This document shows positions 1-7,680 of a stretch of 21,499 nt of DNA, in pieces (the stretch's first letter is position 1; every line of letters starts with the position of its first letter). The notes beneath the pieces were generated by a model. That model had not been told where the DNA came from, did no database searches, and was given only the letters and a program-made list of their open reading frames with translations. The position numbers were made by a program, and so were the translations under genes. The stretch spans positions 1 to 21,499 of the forward strand of contig CAJUSM010000051.1 in assembly GCA_910588935.1 (NCBI GenBank), written 5' to 3'. This stretch comes from an uncultured Oscillospiraceae bacterium. GTDB lineage: Bacteria; Bacillota; Clostridia; Oscillospirales; Acutalibacteraceae.

Positions 1-150
1 GGTCCCCGGTGGGGACCGTTCTGACCCGACCGAGCCGGCAGGCGAGACCCCATCCTAACAAAAAATAATTCGGGATGGAATCCCGACCGTCCTGCAGCCT
101 AACAATATTTTTCCACTTTCCCTCATAAAATCCTTGTTTTGGACACTCTC
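1..150 (-). repeat. Dispersed repeat, copy A
   Basis: The reverse complement of this stretch matches 13037-13239 over nearly its whole length with scattered substitutions. It begins at the window edge with an imperfect palindrome (GGTCCCC/GGGGACC arms, positions 1-17). It also holds a 7-bp hairpin (TCGGGAT, 3-base loop, ATCCCGA) at 70-86 that is kept in the other copy although the loop differs. This copy lacks the roughly 52-base insert seen in copy B. It probably continues beyond position 1. No open frame in it looks like a gene. Its identity as an interspersed, non-coding, hairpin-rich repeat is seen directly; its function is unknown. Confidence 0.8.
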
Positions 151-305
151 AGAATAAAGGGAGCAAGATATTCCCCGGACAATGAGGCCTTTCCCTGCCT
201 CTGCGCATATATTAAGGCAGCACTGCCCAGCGTTAAAATCGGTTTTTACCGATGCCAAAGCAAGTTTACTATAAAACCTGCTGAGAAAAAGCTTTCAAAT
301 AACAG
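151..305. other. Non-coding spacer with one small hairpin
   Basis: No convincing gene is present between the repeat and the terminator at 306-336. The only structure I see is a 6-bp hairpin (ATCGGT, TTTT loop, ACCGAT) at 238-253. Short open frames that cross this stretch lack ribosome binding sites and recognisable protein composition. Confidence 0.5.
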
Positions 306-336
306 AAAAAGGCCTTCCGGTAAAGGAAGGCCTTTT
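306..336 (-). terminator. Bidirectional intrinsic terminator after the ECF S gene
   Basis: A perfect 12-bp stem (AAAAGGCCTTCC / GGAAGGCCTTTT) encloses a 6-base loop, with T runs on both strands. It lies 11 bases beyond the stop codon of the minus-strand ECF S gene, so it should end that transcript. It could also stop plus-strand transcription. Confidence 0.85.
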
Positions 337-346
337 CCATTTGTCC

Positions 347-916
347 TCATCCCATTTTTTCCAGCAGCCGGCTCTTTTTTAGGGCTAGCCGTACCACAGC
401 GCACAGGGGTACAGATACCACCACCGCAATGGCGGCGTTGATGCTGGAGGTAACCAGCTTGGTGAACAGGGAGGTGAGCACCGCTCCCAGCTCACTGCCA
501 ATCAGCAGTCCCTGTATAAAGCTCTTGCCCAAATACAGCACCATATATGTCAGGCTGCCGGCGGTAGCGGCGGCAATATTCAGCCCGTGGTTTTCTGCCC
601 GGTGGCCTTTGGCATGGGCCGTCCAGCCGCACACAGCGGCCAGCAGGAACTTAAAGAGGAAGGTAAAGGGGGCGCTGGCGATATAGGCCGGGTTGGTTAC
701 ATCATACAGAGCAGAGCCAATACCAGCGGCCAGGCCGCCGCCAATGGGGCCAAGCACAAAGCCGGAGAGCAGGCAGAAAATGTTGCCTAAATGAATGCGG
801 GTTACATCGCCAATGGCCACAGGTATGGGCACGCTGATCATGCTGGCTACAAAGACCAGCGCCGCGAACATGCCGATAGACGCCACACGGTACACCGTTT
901 TGTTGGATTTTTCCAT
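347..916 (-). CDS. ECF transporter S component (vitamin-type substrate-binding membrane protein)
   Basis: A 189-residue, very hydrophobic protein with about five to six predicted membrane segments, the usual size for the substrate-capture (S) subunit of energy-coupling factor importers. The segment RIHLGNIFCLLSGFVLGP, followed by a glycine-rich GGGLAAGIGSALYD, is typical of the riboflavin-type S family (COG4720-like), as is APFTFLFKFLLA near residue 85. Such proteins sit in the cytoplasmic membrane and borrow a shared EcfA/EcfA'/EcfT module encoded elsewhere. That module is not in this window, so this is a solitary (group II) S subunit. The start is supported by AAAGGATG upstream. The substrate cannot be read from sequence; riboflavin, another vitamin or a precursor are all possible. 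It follows malic enzyme on the same strand with a 156-base gap and ends at a strong terminator. Confidence 0.85.
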   Translation of the reverse strand: MEKSNKTVYRVASIGMFAALVFVASMISVPIPVAIGDVTRIHLGNIFCLLSGFVLGPIGGGLAAGIGSALYDVTNPAYIASAPFTFLFKFLLAAVCGWTAHAKGHRAENHGLNIAAATAGSLTYMVLYLGKSFIQGLLIGSELGAVLTSLFTKLVTSSINAAIAVVVSVPLCAVVRLALKKSRLLEKMG

Positions 917-1012
917 TTCAAGTCATCCTTTCATCAGAGAGTTTTGGATCCCCGGTCAGTATTTTTTTACCAGGAATATTTGGTTTTCAAAGCCGCCCTA
1001 GGTCTCCATGAG

Positions 1013-1031
1013 CTAAGGGGCTTTGCCTTAG
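1013..1031. other. Hairpin in the malic enzyme-ECF spacer
   Basis: A 6-bp inverted repeat (CTAAGG / CCTTAG, 7-base loop) lies between the malic enzyme stop and the ECF S start. It has no T run on either strand, so it does not look like an intrinsic terminator. I could not match the 156-base spacer to a riboswitch class: no FMN, TPP or THF consensus is visible. It may be a transcript-stabilising or attenuating hairpin. Confidence 0.35.
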
Positions 1032-1072
1032 ACTTTATAATATTCCATGCAGGGCCATTTGTCTTTTGGGGC

Positions 1073-2245
1073 TTATATTCTGGCCACGCCGGTGTCTCGG
1101 GCGGCTTGGGCAACCGCTGCCGCAATAGCGGGGGCCACTTCTGGGTGAAAAGCGCTGGGAATAATATGGTCCTCTGTCAGCTCCTGGTCAGGGATTAGGG
1201 CGGCAAGGGCACGGGCGGCAGCTAACTTCATTTCGTCGTTGATTTCCCGGGCGCGTACATCCAGGGCTCCCCGAAAAATCCCAGGAAAAGCCAGTACATT
1301 GTTAATCTGGTTGGCGCAGTCAGACCGGCCAGAGCCCGCAATTCTTGCCCCGGCGTCCAAAGCGTCCTGGGGAAAGATTTCTGGGGTGGGGTTGGCGCAG
1401 GCAAACACAATGGCATCCTTTGCCATAGAGGCCACCATTTCCTTTGTCACGCAGTTGGGAGCAGAGAAACCCATAAACACGTCTGCGCCCTGAATCACGT
1501 CGGCCAAAGCTCCAGCTTTGCCTAGGGGATTGGTAACCCTTGCCAGCTCGGCCTGGGCAGAGGTCATGCCTGGAAGGCCGGCGCGCAAAGCTCCCTGGCG
1601 GTCGCAGACCACCACGTTTTTCAGGCCTAGGGCCATAAGCAGGCGGGTGCAGGCAGTGCCTGCCGCGCCGGCGCCGTTTACCACAGCATAAACCTTAGCA
1701 AGGTCTTTTCCGGTTAGGCGAAGGGCGTTTAGCATAGCAGAGACAGTGACAACCGCCGTCCCGTGCTGGTCGTCGTGAAACACAGGGATATCCAGCCGTT
1801 CTTTCAGCTTTGCCTCGATCTCAAAGCAGCGGGGGGCAGCGATATCTTCCAAGTTAATGCCGCCAAAAGAGCCGGCCAGCAGCTCCACGGTATGTACAAT
1901 TTCGTCCACATCCTTAGACCGGATGCACAAAGGGAAAGCGTCCACCCCTGCAAAGACCTTAAATAGGGCGCATTTGCCCTCCATAACAGGCATGCCGGCC
2001 TCAGGGCCAATGTCGCCTAGGCCCAGCACAGCGGAGCCATCGGTAACCACTGCCACCAGGTTGCCCCGGCGGGTATATTCATACGAGAGCTCCCGGTCCT
2101 TGGCAATCTCCAGGCAGGGGGCGGCTACGCCAGGGGTGTAGGCCACAGAGAGGTCGTCCTTGCTTTCCAAGGGGCAGGGGGTCTCTATACGGAGTTTCCC
2201 CCGCCACTGGCGGTGCATTTCCAGGGCTTTCTGGCTATAATCCAT
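1073..2245 (-). CDS. Malic enzyme (NAD(P)-dependent, oxaloacetate-decarboxylating)
   Basis: A 390-residue protein of the short bacterial malic enzyme family, which oxidatively decarboxylates malate to pyruvate and CO2 while reducing NAD(P). Visible hallmarks, in order: VAYTPGVA with the candidate catalytic Tyr36; the TDGSAVLGLGDIG stretch (68-80); Lys91 in EGKCALFK; the metal-binding residues in NLEDI (133-134) and FHDDQHGTA (158-159); a Rossmann dinucleotide motif GAGAAG at 191-196; and CANPTPEIFP in the C-terminal half. All key residues are present. The start is supported by GAGGAG just upstream and by a strong promoter at 2300-2328. Whether NAD or NADP is preferred cannot be decided here. 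The enzyme links C4 acids to pyruvate in the cytoplasm. Confidence 0.95.
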   Translation of the reverse strand: MDYSQKALEMHRQWRGKLRIETPCPLESKDDLSVAYTPGVAAPCLEIAKDRELSYEYTRRGNLVAVVTDGSAVLGLGDIGPEAGMPVMEGKCALFKVFAGVDAFPLCIRSKDVDEIVHTVELLAGSFGGINLEDIAAPRCFEIEAKLKERLDIPVFHDDQHGTAVVTVSAMLNALRLTGKDLAKVYAVVNGAGAAGTACTRLLMALGLKNVVVCDRQGALRAGLPGMTSAQAELARVTNPLGKAGALADVIQGADVFMGFSAPNCVTKEMVASMAKDAIVFACANPTPEIFPQDALDAGARIAGSGRSDCANQINNVLAFPGIFRGALDVRAREINDEMKLAAARALAALIPDQELTEDHIIPSAFHPEVAPAIAAAVAQAARDTGVARI

Positions 2246-2299
2246 TTTGATCTCCTCAACTTTTTGGCAATGTTTTTTTGTTCACTGTATACTAATATC

Positions 2300-2328
2300 A
2301 TTATATCACCTTGCTCTAGTGAAATCAA
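2300..2328 (-). promoter_or_regulatory. Sigma-A promoter for malic enzyme
   Basis: On the minus strand, TTGATT (2323-2328) and a perfect TATAAT (2300-2305) are separated by 17 bases. It lies about 55 bases upstream of the malic enzyme start. Confidence 0.75.
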
Positions 2329-2532
2329 CTTTTGGGGGTGTACAAATATAGGCCTCATTTCCCGGCGATTTCGTATGGTTGTCCAAAGACATTCCCGTTG
2401 GAGCGTTCCCGCTTTCCTGCACGGTTGTCCCCAAGCTGTGCAAAATTTAGCACAGAATAAATTGTGTGATCGCAATAAAAGATATTGCGCATGCAGGATC
2501 GCAAAATAGTTTATAAAAACTGAAATTGTGTA

Positions 2533-2561
2533 TTGATAAATTGAACATTAGGGCATATTAT
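2533..2561 (+). promoter_or_regulatory. Putative sigma-A promoter for the 2600-4057 gene pair
   Basis: TTGATA (2533-2538) and TATTAT (2556-2561) are separated by 17 bases. It lies about 40 bases upstream of the start at 2600. Confidence 0.6.
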
Positions 2562-2599
2562 AAAAATGAACAAAGAAGAATAAAAAAATGAGGTAGAAT

Positions 2600-3067
2600 A
2601 TGAACAAAAAGCCAGGAGTGTCCATTTTATCGATAGCGTTTTTGCTGACAATCGCAGGAGGCGTGCTCTATATTTTCAGGTGCCCTTTGCACTTTCCGGT
2701 GTGGGAACCAGCGGTAGAAGCGGAACCCATCCCGGGGGTGGTAAGCAAGGAGTTTGTGTCAATTGAGGATTACGATGAGGACTGTGTAGCAGTGAACTTC
2801 ATCCTGACCTGCGATAAAGAGGTGGGACACAAAGACAAAAGGGGAGTTGTTTCTTGGTGGGTTGACTATAATCGGGATGGGGATTGGTATACAGTATACC
2901 GGGCCCCTATGCAGAGAGCGGATGCAATTGTTCCTGCTTTCAATCCCCTGACCCCGCCGGGGCAATATGAGGAGGCGATTTACATTCCGCGCAAAATAGT
3001 TGAATGGAAGGGGCGATATCGACAATACTCTATAGATACAGGATATTTGGAGTTTACGGTTGATTGA
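2600..3067 (+). CDS. Hypothetical membrane-anchored or exported protein
   Basis: A 155-residue protein I do not recognise. The N terminus (MNKK, then a hydrophobic run to about residue 26) looks like an uncleaved signal anchor or signal peptide without a clear lipobox. The remainder is soluble, acidic and aromatic-rich, with alternating patterns that suggest a beta-sandwich domain outside the membrane (for example WWVDYNRDGDWYTVY near 85-100). The start follows a GAGGTAG ribosome binding site and a plausible promoter. Its base composition is lower in GC than the core genes. It is followed after 42 bases by the protease gene on the same strand, so the two may form an operon and a functional pair such as an anchor, partner or inhibitor. 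That link is inference only. Confidence 0.65.
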   Translation: MNKKPGVSILSIAFLLTIAGGVLYIFRCPLHFPVWEPAVEAEPIPGVVSKEFVSIEDYDEDCVAVNFILTCDKEVGHKDKRGVVSWWVDYNRDGDWYTVYRAPMQRADAIVPAFNPLTPPGQYEEAIYIPRKIVEWKGRYRQYSIDTGYLEFTVD

Positions 3068-3109
3068 GGAGTATGAAAGCTTGATATAAAGAAAGGAAAG
3101 GTAAATTGT

Positions 3110-4057
3110 ATGGAAAACCAGAAAATCGGACTGAGTTTTGAGGCTGGTAAGCACGGTGTCTATACATACGATGCCCTCACCGGGGAAGAGCGGTTTACAC
3201 CTGCCTCGGAGTACGCGCCCAAAGAACCACGAACCAGATTAGCCCCGCAGGGAGAGATAGCAGAAACCGAGGATGCGGAAGCGCGGGGAGATGGTGTACC
3301 CACGGTTGTCAGCGGGAGGCCTACTGGCCCGCAAACCAGTACTTGCCTTATTGGCACAAAGTATGAAAACGGGGAAGTGGCGTCTGGGACAGGATGGCTA
3401 ATCAATAAGCGCTATGTTATGACTGCGGCCCATATGCTTTATCTTCGAGATTGGTGAAAGGCTCAACACGTTGCGGTGTATATCTGCCCTTCCGGCGGGA
3501 AAGACACTGCAAAGCAGTACCGGCTCGGCCATTATTACAACATGGGCGGTGATTATCAGAAAAACCCCTCTAGTTCTGGCGATAAGTATGATGACAGTAC
3601 TCCTGAGGACGATCTAAAATATCATCAAATAGGGATGTTTGATGACTGAGGCGTCATAAGGCTGGACAACGATGTTAACGCAAGTGGTATTGCATATTTG
3701 CTGACTTACACTGTTAACAGCGCCAATGATATGCCTGGTACTTACTACACTCAGGGGTATCCTAGATTTTACGGGTTAAATGCAAACATTGCAAAATGGG
3801 ACGACCTGTACATGTACTCTGAGCGTGGTAAAATTGGCGGTGACCAATATCAGAGAACGCTGGATTTGGTTTGGACTGATATGCAAATATATAATGGCCA
3901 AAGTGGTTCACCTGTTTATAGCTTCAGGAGTGAAATTGGCAACGCGATTCAGGGAACTGTGGTCTCAGGACAGACTGTAGGAACCGCACAACGGGGCTTC
4001 ATCCTCCTCTATAACGACTGGCTGGATTCCTGGGTTTGCGATAACTGTTCCCTGTAA
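3110..4057 (+). pseudogene. V8/trypsin-like serine protease interrupted by two in-frame TGA codons
   Basis: One continuous reading frame of 316 codons encodes a chymotrypsin-fold serine endopeptidase of the glutamyl/V8-like type, but TGA occurs at codons 116 (3455-3457) and 180 (3647-3649). No frameshift is present. All three catalytic residues are visible: His108 in VMTAAHML, Asp179 in MFDD followed by TGA and GVIRL, and Ser265 in GQSGSPV. In this family the residue after the catalytic Asp is often aromatic, and both TGAs are one base from TGG, so tryptophan was probably encoded. Other tryptophans in this gene use TGG, and genes in this window end in TGA, so the genetic code looks standard. 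No signal peptide is evident; residues 1-70 look like a pro-region. A ribosome binding site (AAAGGAAAGG) precedes the ATG. Most likely a recent pseudogene; UGA read-through is the alternative. It is AT-richer than the core genes. Confidence 0.75.
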
Positions 4058-4160
4058 ATCACACTCGCAAAACATCAAATAAGGCAGGGCTTCTTCCCGG
4101 AAACTCTTTGTTTCAAGATAACTCTCCCTGCACCCAGGCAATAAAAGAGCGCGCCTACTC

Positions 4161-4841
4161 CTACCTGGTTTGCCGGCCATAGATAATCCTGGCCAGCTCT
4201 TCTCCGGTGGCGGCCAAGTACTTGGCGCCGTGCCTTTCCAGCTCTTCCCGATCCCGGAACCCCCAGAGCACGCCGCAGGTATCCATACCGGCGTTTCGCC
4301 CGGTGTCCATATCCACCCCGCTGTCCCCAATGTACAAAACCTCCTGGGGGCATGCCATAAGCTCCTCTGCCATAGCCAAAAGGGCGGTGGGATCCGGCTT
4401 GGTGGGAATTCCCTGCCGCTGGCCGTGAACCTGGTGGACCAAAGAGCCATAGAGCTCACCGGTGATAAATCGGGTCATATTATCTGGCTTATTGGAGAGC
4501 ACGCCCAGCTTGATTCCTTGGCCTCTCAGCTTTTCCAGCAGCTGGGGCAGGCCCGGGTAGGGGGCAACCAACTTCATAGGGTCGCTTTCGTAAAGCCGGT
4601 CGTATTCTGCCCGAAAGCGGGCCAGATCCGCCGGGGAGAGGGTAGCGCCTACCTGGGCGAGCATACGCTTCATAAGCAGGTCGGCGCCGTTGCCTACCAG
4701 CCGCCGGTAAACAAGGGGTTCAATGGGCGGAAAGCCGAAGGCGGACAAAGCGCCGTTGCCAAAATAGGCAATGGATTCCAAGGTGTTGGCTAGGGTGCCG
4801 TCCAGATCAAAGATACAGGCGGCATAGGGAATGTTTGGCAT
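4161..4841 (-). CDS. HAD-family phosphatase, phosphoglycolate phosphatase-like
   Basis: A 226-residue haloacid dehalogenase superfamily hydrolase. Motif I is FDLDGTLAN, with nucleophile Asp12 and acid/base Asp14. A helical cap follows (about 18-90). Motif II is LSNKPD, the motif III lysine lies in PTKPDPTA, and motif IV is YIGDSGVDMDT. This is the arrangement of Gph/PGP-type phosphatases, which hydrolyse small phosphomonoesters such as 2-phosphoglycolate; the true substrate is not determined. I chose the ATG at 4841 because GGGAGGT lies just upstream and the family begins a few residues before motif I. A longer frame starting at 4910 would add an unlikely 23-residue extension. It converges with the protease pseudogene and lies downstream of thrS, beyond the terminator at 5051-5093. 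Confidence 0.88.
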   Translation of the reverse strand: MPNIPYAACIFDLDGTLANTLESIAYFGNGALSAFGFPPIEPLVYRRLVGNGADLLMKRMLAQVGATLSPADLARFRAEYDRLYESDPMKLVAPYPGLPQLLEKLRGQGIKLGVLSNKPDNMTRFITGELYGSLVHQVHGQRQGIPTKPDPTALLAMAEELMACPQEVLYIGDSGVDMDTGRNAGMDTCGVLWGFRDREELERHGAKYLAATGEELARIIYGRQTR

Positions 4842-5050
4842 GGGATACCTCCCGGAAAAGATTTGTGTGCTTATTATACGGCGGCAGAAGGAAAAATGCA
4901 ACCTGCCCAAGGCAATAGAGGTGACGCGGCAGGAAGGATGGGCTCAAAGAATGAATGCTGTTCAAGCCTTACCAATATAAATGTATGATAGGGCGGGATC
5001 AAAGCTAGACTGCCAGCAGGGGATATTCTGGAGTGCCCGCAGGAGAAGTG
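4842..5050. other. Intergenic stretch upstream of the HAD gene
   Basis: No convincing gene is visible here. It presumably holds the promoter of the minus-strand HAD gene, but I could not identify convincing -35/-10 boxes. The open frames that cross it lack ribosome binding sites. Confidence 0.4.
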
Positions 5051-5093
5051 AAAAGCCCGGTCACGACGAGAGCTCCATCGCGACCGGGCTTTT
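5051..5093 (-). terminator. Bidirectional intrinsic terminator after thrS
   Basis: A 12-bp perfect stem (AAAAGCCCGGTC / GACCGGGCTTTT) with a 19-base loop that contains its own GAGCTC palindrome. T runs exist on both strands. It lies about 160 bases beyond the thrS stop codon and separates thrS from the HAD gene. Confidence 0.85.
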
Positions 5094-5252
5094 GGCTGGC
5101 CTGGGAAAGGCAAAAGGGGTGGGAGATTTCTTTTAAAAGCGCTTCTCCTTCCCGTAATACGCCCTAGTGGATTTTACGGGCAAGGCCGTCCTCCATATCT
5201 GAATAGCTCGGCCTCCTTGGATTTTAGCTTTTATTTCTTCCCGCCTGGATGC

Positions 5253-7157
5253 TTACTGAATCTTCCGGGTCCGGATTTCTTCCTGAGCTTTCTCAATAAA
5301 TTCCTCTGCGCTCATAGCCCCCAGGTCTCCTTCCTTACGGTGGCGGACAGAGAGGTTGGCTGTTTCAATTTCCTTGTCCCCTGCCACCAGCATATAGGGC
5401 ACCTGCTGCACCTGGGCCTCTCGAATTTTGTAGCCGATCTTTTCGCTTCTAAGGTCGCACTCCACCCGCAGGCCCGCCTTCTCCAGCTGGGCGGTCAGGG
5501 CCTTGGCGTACTCGTGGTGCCGCTCGGAGATGGGCAGCACCACTGCCTGTACAGGGCTGAGCCATAGAGGGAACTTGCCGGCAAAATGCTCGGTGATAAC
5601 TCCAATAAACCGTTCAATAGAGCCCAGCACCACCCGGTGGATCATCACAGGCCGGTGCTTCTGGCCGTCCTCCCCGGTATACTCCAGCTGAAAACGCTCA
5701 GGCAGCTGGCTGTCCAGCTGGATGGTGCCGCACTGCCAGGTGCGCCCCAGGCAGTCGGCAATGTGAAAATCCAGCTTGGGGCCATAGAAGGCGCCGTCTC
5801 CCTCGTTGATGACAAAGTCCTTGCCCATGCCTGTAATGGCTTCCTTGAGCACATCCTGGTTGTGCTCCCACTCCTCCACAGTGCCAATATGGTCCTCCGG
5901 CATGGTGGAGAGCTCAATGGTATAGGAAAGGCCAAAGGTAGAATACACCTCGTCAAACAGGCGCACCGTCTCCTGAATCACGTCCAGCATCTGCTCCCGG
6001 GTCATAAAGATGTGAGCATCGTCCTGGCTAAAGCAGCGTACCCTAAAAAGGCCGTGCAGGGTGCCAGAGAGCTCATGCCTGTGCACTAGGCCAATTTCCC
6101 CCACCCGCAGGGGCAGCTCCCGGTAAGAGTGGGGCTCATTGGCATATACCAGCATGCCGCCAGGGCAGTTCATGGGTTTCACGCCAAAGTTGATTTCGTC
6201 AATAACCGTGGTGTACATATTGTCCTTATAGTGGTCCCAGTGCCCGCTGCGCTCCCACAGGGCGCGGTTCAGCATAATGGGCGTGCTGATCTCCAAATAA
6301 CCGTACTTTTTGTGGACCTCCCGCCAATAATCCAGCAGGGTGTTTTTCAGCACCATGCCCTTGGGCAGGAAGAAGGGAAAACCCGGGGCCTCGTCCCGGA
6401 GCATAAAGAGGCCCAGCTCTTTGCCCAGTTTCCGATGGTCCCGCTTTTTGGCCTCCTCCAGCATCTGCAGGTGCTCCTCCAACTGGGCGGCTTTGGGGAA
6501 AGAAATGCCGTATACCCGGGTAAGCATTTTCTTTGTGGCGTCCCCCCGCCAGTAGGCCCCGGTAATGGCGGTAAGCTTTACGGCTTTCACCCCGCCAGTG
6601 GAGATCAGGTGGGGGCCGGCGCACAGGTCGGTAAAGTCGTTTTGCCGGTAAAAGCTAATTTTCTCCCCATTGCCGCTGTGCTCGTCAATCAGCTCCAGCT
6701 TGTAGTCCTGGCCGGCCATCTCCTCCCGGGCGGCTTGGGGCTCCAGCTCGTACCGCTCCAAGGGGGAGTTCTCCTTAATGATTTTTTTCATCTCTTCCTC
6801 AATTTTAGGCAGGTCATCGGGAGAAAGAGGATTTTCCAGATCAAAATCGTAGTAAAAGCCGCTGTCAATGGCGGGGCCAATGGCAAACTTTGTGCCAGGC
6901 CGCAGCCGCTGCACTGCCTGGGCTAAAATATGAGAGGTGGTGTGCCAGTAAGCTTTCTTGCCCTCGGCATGGTCAAAGGTGAGAATTTCCAGGGCGCAGT
7001 CCTGGGTGAGAGGGGTGCGCAGGTCACAGACCTCCCCGTCCACTCGGGCGGCACAGGCAGACTTGTACAGACCCATGCCAATGGATTTGGCCACATCGGC
7101 GGGGGTTACGCCGGCCTCAAACTCCTTGGGCTGGCCTTTCAGGTCGATGGTGATCAT
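5253..7157 (-). CDS. thrS: Threonyl-tRNA synthetase
   Basis: A 634-residue class II aminoacyl-tRNA synthetase that charges tRNA-Thr with threonine. Domain order: N-terminal TGS domain (1-60); second additional (editing) domain with the HTTSH zinc/editing motif (72-76) that removes mischarged serine; catalytic core with the zinc-binding Cys331 in MNCPGG, HRHELSG and motif 2 around FRVRCFSQDDAH; motif 3 GSIERFIGVITEHF; and a C-terminal anticodon-binding domain beginning near WLSPVQAVVLP. Length and motifs are complete. The ATG is preceded by AAAGGAG. Expression is controlled by the T-box leader at 7203-7518, so the gene should be induced when uncharged tRNA-Thr accumulates. Confidence 0.98.
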   Translation of the reverse strand: MITIDLKGQPKEFEAGVTPADVAKSIGMGLYKSACAARVDGEVCDLRTPLTQDCALEILTFDHAEGKKAYWHTTSHILAQAVQRLRPGTKFAIGPAIDSGFYYDFDLENPLSPDDLPKIEEEMKKIIKENSPLERYELEPQAAREEMAGQDYKLELIDEHSGNGEKISFYRQNDFTDLCAGPHLISTGGVKAVKLTAITGAYWRGDATKKMLTRVYGISFPKAAQLEEHLQMLEEAKKRDHRKLGKELGLFMLRDEAPGFPFFLPKGMVLKNTLLDYWREVHKKYGYLEISTPIMLNRALWERSGHWDHYKDNMYTTVIDEINFGVKPMNCPGGMLVYANEPHSYRELPLRVGEIGLVHRHELSGTLHGLFRVRCFSQDDAHIFMTREQMLDVIQETVRLFDEVYSTFGLSYTIELSTMPEDHIGTVEEWEHNQDVLKEAITGMGKDFVINEGDGAFYGPKLDFHIADCLGRTWQCGTIQLDSQLPERFQLEYTGEDGQKHRPVMIHRVVLGSIERFIGVITEHFAGKFPLWLSPVQAVVLPISERHHEYAKALTAQLEKAGLRVECDLRSEKIGYKIREAQVQQVPYMLVAGDKEIETANLSVRHRKEGDLGAMSAEEFIEKAQEEIRTRKIQ

Positions 7158-7196
7158 AAATAAACTCCTTTCCGCCAGGGTATTTTCAAGAGAAAC

Positions 7197-7252
7197 AAAA
7201 AACGCCCCAGCATCCCTGCCCGCCTATTAGGCAGACAGGCTTTACTGGGGCG
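7197..7252 (-). terminator. T-box regulated terminator upstream of thrS
   Basis: On the minus strand, CGCCCCAG and CTGGGGCG (outer arms 7245-7252 and 7203-7210) enclose a long partly paired loop and are followed by a T6 run. It follows the T-box sequence directly and precedes the thrS start by about 40 bases. This is the conditional terminator of the T-box switch. Confidence 0.9.
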
Positions 7253-7518
7253 ACACAGCCTGGTTGGTTAAATTTTAGGCGCGCCGCGGTTCCACCCGCA
7301 TTCAAGACCCGCAAAAAGCGGCTCTCCTCCTGTTGGCCTATAACGGGGCCTGCCGGCATACCTTATGGCCCCATAGCAAGGGGCTTTCGGCAGCTGCTCC
7401 AAGGCGGTGGCCCTGGCCGGCTTTCCCGCCTGCGCTCTCAGCCTGGTTGGCGCGGGCTCTCTGGTGGAAAGGCAAAAGGGAAACAGGGCGTCCTTTTCTC
7501 AGCATTTGCAATGATTTT
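7203..7518 (-). ncRNA. T-box leader (threonine-specific) controlling thrS
   Basis: On the minus strand the conserved T-box sequence GGGTGGAACCGCGG occupies 7284-7297. Further upstream in the transcript, the stem I apical signatures AGAGAGC and GGCTGAGAGC are visible around 7435-7460. They are followed by an ACC codon at 7406-7408 just before CCTTGGAG, a good candidate Thr specifier. Downstream of the T-box is an intrinsic terminator (7197-7252). These elements match the known transcriptional T-box mechanism, in which uncharged tRNA-Thr pairs with the specifier and the T-box bulge and prevents terminator formation. The specifier assignment is by position, without a folded model. Confidence 0.93.
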
Positions 7519-7524
7519 CTTAAA

Positions 7525-7553
7525 ATTATACCTGGATTTCTGGAATTTGTCAA
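7525..7553 (-). promoter_or_regulatory. Consensus sigma-A promoter of the thrS T-box transcript
   Basis: Perfect TTGACA (7548-7553) and perfect TATAAT (7525-7530) on the minus strand with a 17-base spacer. The transcript should begin near 7518. It is divergent from the rny promoter at 7681-7710. Confidence 0.9.
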
Positions 7554-7680
7554 GCTCCGTGCAGCGACATTTTTTGCCGCCCCAGGCAAAGTATTGGAAG
7601 AAAAAGAGGATTGCATTAAGAGAAAATAGTGGCTAGACGAGAAGTAGAGGCCATTTTTTTAAAGAATGTTCACAAATTTC

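Larger units (their letters stand above)
2246..2599. other. Divergent intergenic region
   Basis: A 354-base AT-rich region between the minus-strand malic enzyme and the plus-strand accessory genes. It contains promoters for both directions (2300-2328 minus, 2533-2561 plus). The open frames that cross it lack ribosome binding sites and look like chance frames. Confidence 0.6.

Noticed and set aside
139..441. Open frame across the spacer, terminator and 3' end of the ECF gene.
   Set aside because: It crosses a strong terminator and overlaps a real gene on the other strand; its composition is not protein-like.
917..1072. A riboswitch ahead of the ECF S component gene.
   Set aside because: Vitamin transporter genes often carry one, but no FMN, TPP, THF or preQ1 consensus could be recognised; only a small hairpin is visible.
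2185..2475. Minus-strand open frame upstream of malic enzyme.
   Set aside because: It overlaps the malic enzyme promoter and 5' end in another frame and has no ribosome binding site.
2759..3405. Minus-strand open frames opposite the hypothetical protein and protease.
   Set aside because: Shadows of the plus-strand genes, without ribosome binding sites or recognisable motifs.
3455..3649. Selenocysteine insertion at the two TGA codons of the protease.
   Set aside because: The second position follows the catalytic Asp, where an aromatic residue fits the family, and I see no convincing bacterial SECIS hairpin right after either TGA. No selenoprotein family matches.
7338..7629. Open frames on both strands in the T-box leader.
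   Set aside because: The region is fully explained by the structured T-box RNA and its promoter.
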